DNA from: Brassica napus
Taxonomy: Eukaryota; Streptophyta; Magnoliopsida; Brassicales; Brassicaceae
Reading direction: 5' to 3'
DNA length: 64,000 nt
NCBI RefSeq assembly: GCF_020379485.1
Contig: NC_063436.1
Location: 16,447,389-16,511,388, forward strand
The notes beneath the pieces are model-generated. The model was not told the origin of the DNA and did not search any database. It saw nothing but the letters and a program-made list of their open reading frames with translations. A program made the translations under genes and the position numbers. Below are positions 63,232 through 64,000 of the stretch, piece by piece. Every line of letters begins with the position of its first letter. Position 1 is the first letter of the stretch.

Positions 63232-64000
63232 TTAAGTAAATTTTAAAAAATCAGTTAATATAATATGGTCACAAATAAAATCATTATGTATTTATTTAAT
63301 AAAAAATAAAATATTTGAAGTTAGTTAATATTTATAATATTTACTTTTATAGTGTATCAGGTAATGATTTATGTTTTCGTGATTGTGATTTTACCGGTTA
63401 TTAAAAAAAATATACACTACAACGACATAACTTATATCTCAGCCCGTAAGATATATTCAACCATATATTAATTTATTAAATGTTTTACACAGACATTAAA
63501 TTTATCAGTTAACAAAGAACGTGATGTTAACATATAGTTTAATATGGTTTAACTGAACTTTTAGTAGAAATAAATATTCATATAAACGCATTTAGTTTAA
63601 CAGGTTTTAAATAGGTTATTGGATTAAAAAATATTTATTAAATGTGATTTTACTTAAAGTTAGTGAAAACTATATTAACCCATTTACGTATATATATATA
63701 TATATTAAAAATATTTTTCAAAATTTTTATTCGGTTCTCGGTGCGGGTTGGATTTGATATTGGTTTTCGTATATTACACTTTAAGAACCGTTCGAGTATA
63801 TAGTCCAGGTCTAATAGAGTAGAGACTTTGATATTAGGGTCGATTCCGAGTCGGATTTCTGAGTACGAATATTCTTGACTAATTATGTTAGGTAACTATT
63901 AAGAAAATATAAGAGCAAATTAGCTCAATACAGTAAAAAAGGTGATATACCATAGAATGGAGGGAAAATGATAATGATGGGGGAAGAAAATTGGGGGGAG
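62756..64000 (+). mobile_element. Helitron 5' end, runs past the window edge
   Basis: TCAATACTATTAAAACAG after an A resembles the 5' terminus of Arabidopsis/Brassica Helitrons (TCTATACTATTAAAA type). The following 1.2 kb is AT-rich with an AT microsatellite at about 63203-63228 and no coding frame. I see no 3' hairpin plus CTRR before 64000, so the element either continues outside or is decayed. Confidence 0.45.

Overview
This window is nuclear plant DNA, almost certainly from a Brassica. All protein-coding genes have GT-AG introns and AT-rich introns and spacers. Every gene I recognise matches an Arabidopsis gene from one stretch of chromosome 3, in order: At3g09010, 08960, 08950, 08930, 08910, 08900, 08890, 08880, 08860, 08850, 08840, 08770, 08710 and 08690. 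Locus names are from memory of the proteins, not a search. Several Arabidopsis neighbours are missing from between these genes, as expected in one fractionated copy of the triplicated Brassica genome.

Layout. 1-4.6 kb: a 4.1-kb non-autonomous Mutator-like element (MULE) with a perfect 9-bp target duplication, packed with GACGACTT/AAGTCGTC palindromes and a foldback of about 0.4 kb per arm. 5.0-7.1 kb (-): receptor-like cytoplasmic kinase. 9.1-15.6 kb (+): importin-11-like karyopherin, 23 exons. 16.3-18.2 kb (-): SCO1-type copper chaperone HCC1. 18.8-21.8 kb (-): LMBR1-like membrane protein, 14 exons. 22.5-24.7 kb (+): type II DnaJ protein with a hAT insertion in intron 2. 25.5-27.0 kb (+): reversibly glycosylated polypeptide RGP3. 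27.5-28.3 kb (-): DUF538 protein. 28.8-29.7 kb (-): SPC24-like kinetochore protein. 30.5-32.8 kb: Helitron. 34.1-38.0 kb (+): PYD4-type aminotransferase. 39.4-46.9 kb (+): RAPTOR1, 22 exons. 47.9-49.1 kb (+): broken F-box/kelch gene. 50.0-51.25 kb: a second Helitron ending 16 bp before the ATG of a double D-Ala-D-Ala ligase gene (51.3-56.9 kb, +). 58.1-58.5 kb (+): lipid transfer protein. 59.4-60.1 kb (-): thioredoxin h9. 61.1-62.2 kb (-): E2 ubiquitin-conjugating enzyme. 62.8 kb to the end: start of a third Helitron.

The genes are housekeeping or signalling genes from different pathways (TOR signalling, nuclear import, cytochrome oxidase assembly, cell-wall sugar metabolism, kinetochore, pyrimidine catabolism, plastid envelope or peptidoglycan-type chemistry, redox, ubiquitination) and do not form one system. 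I reconstructed exon-intron structures by hand. For 14 genes the joined exons give an open frame with consistent splice phase. The exceptions to ordinary GT-AG splicing are informative: an apparent AT-AC intron in the SPC24 gene, a GC-AG intron in PYD4, and a GA dinucleotide where RGP3 needs its second donor. The most unusual DNA is the palindrome-rich MULE at the left end. The other mobile elements (Stowaway, hAT, SINE, Helitrons) are recognisable from their termini and target duplications.
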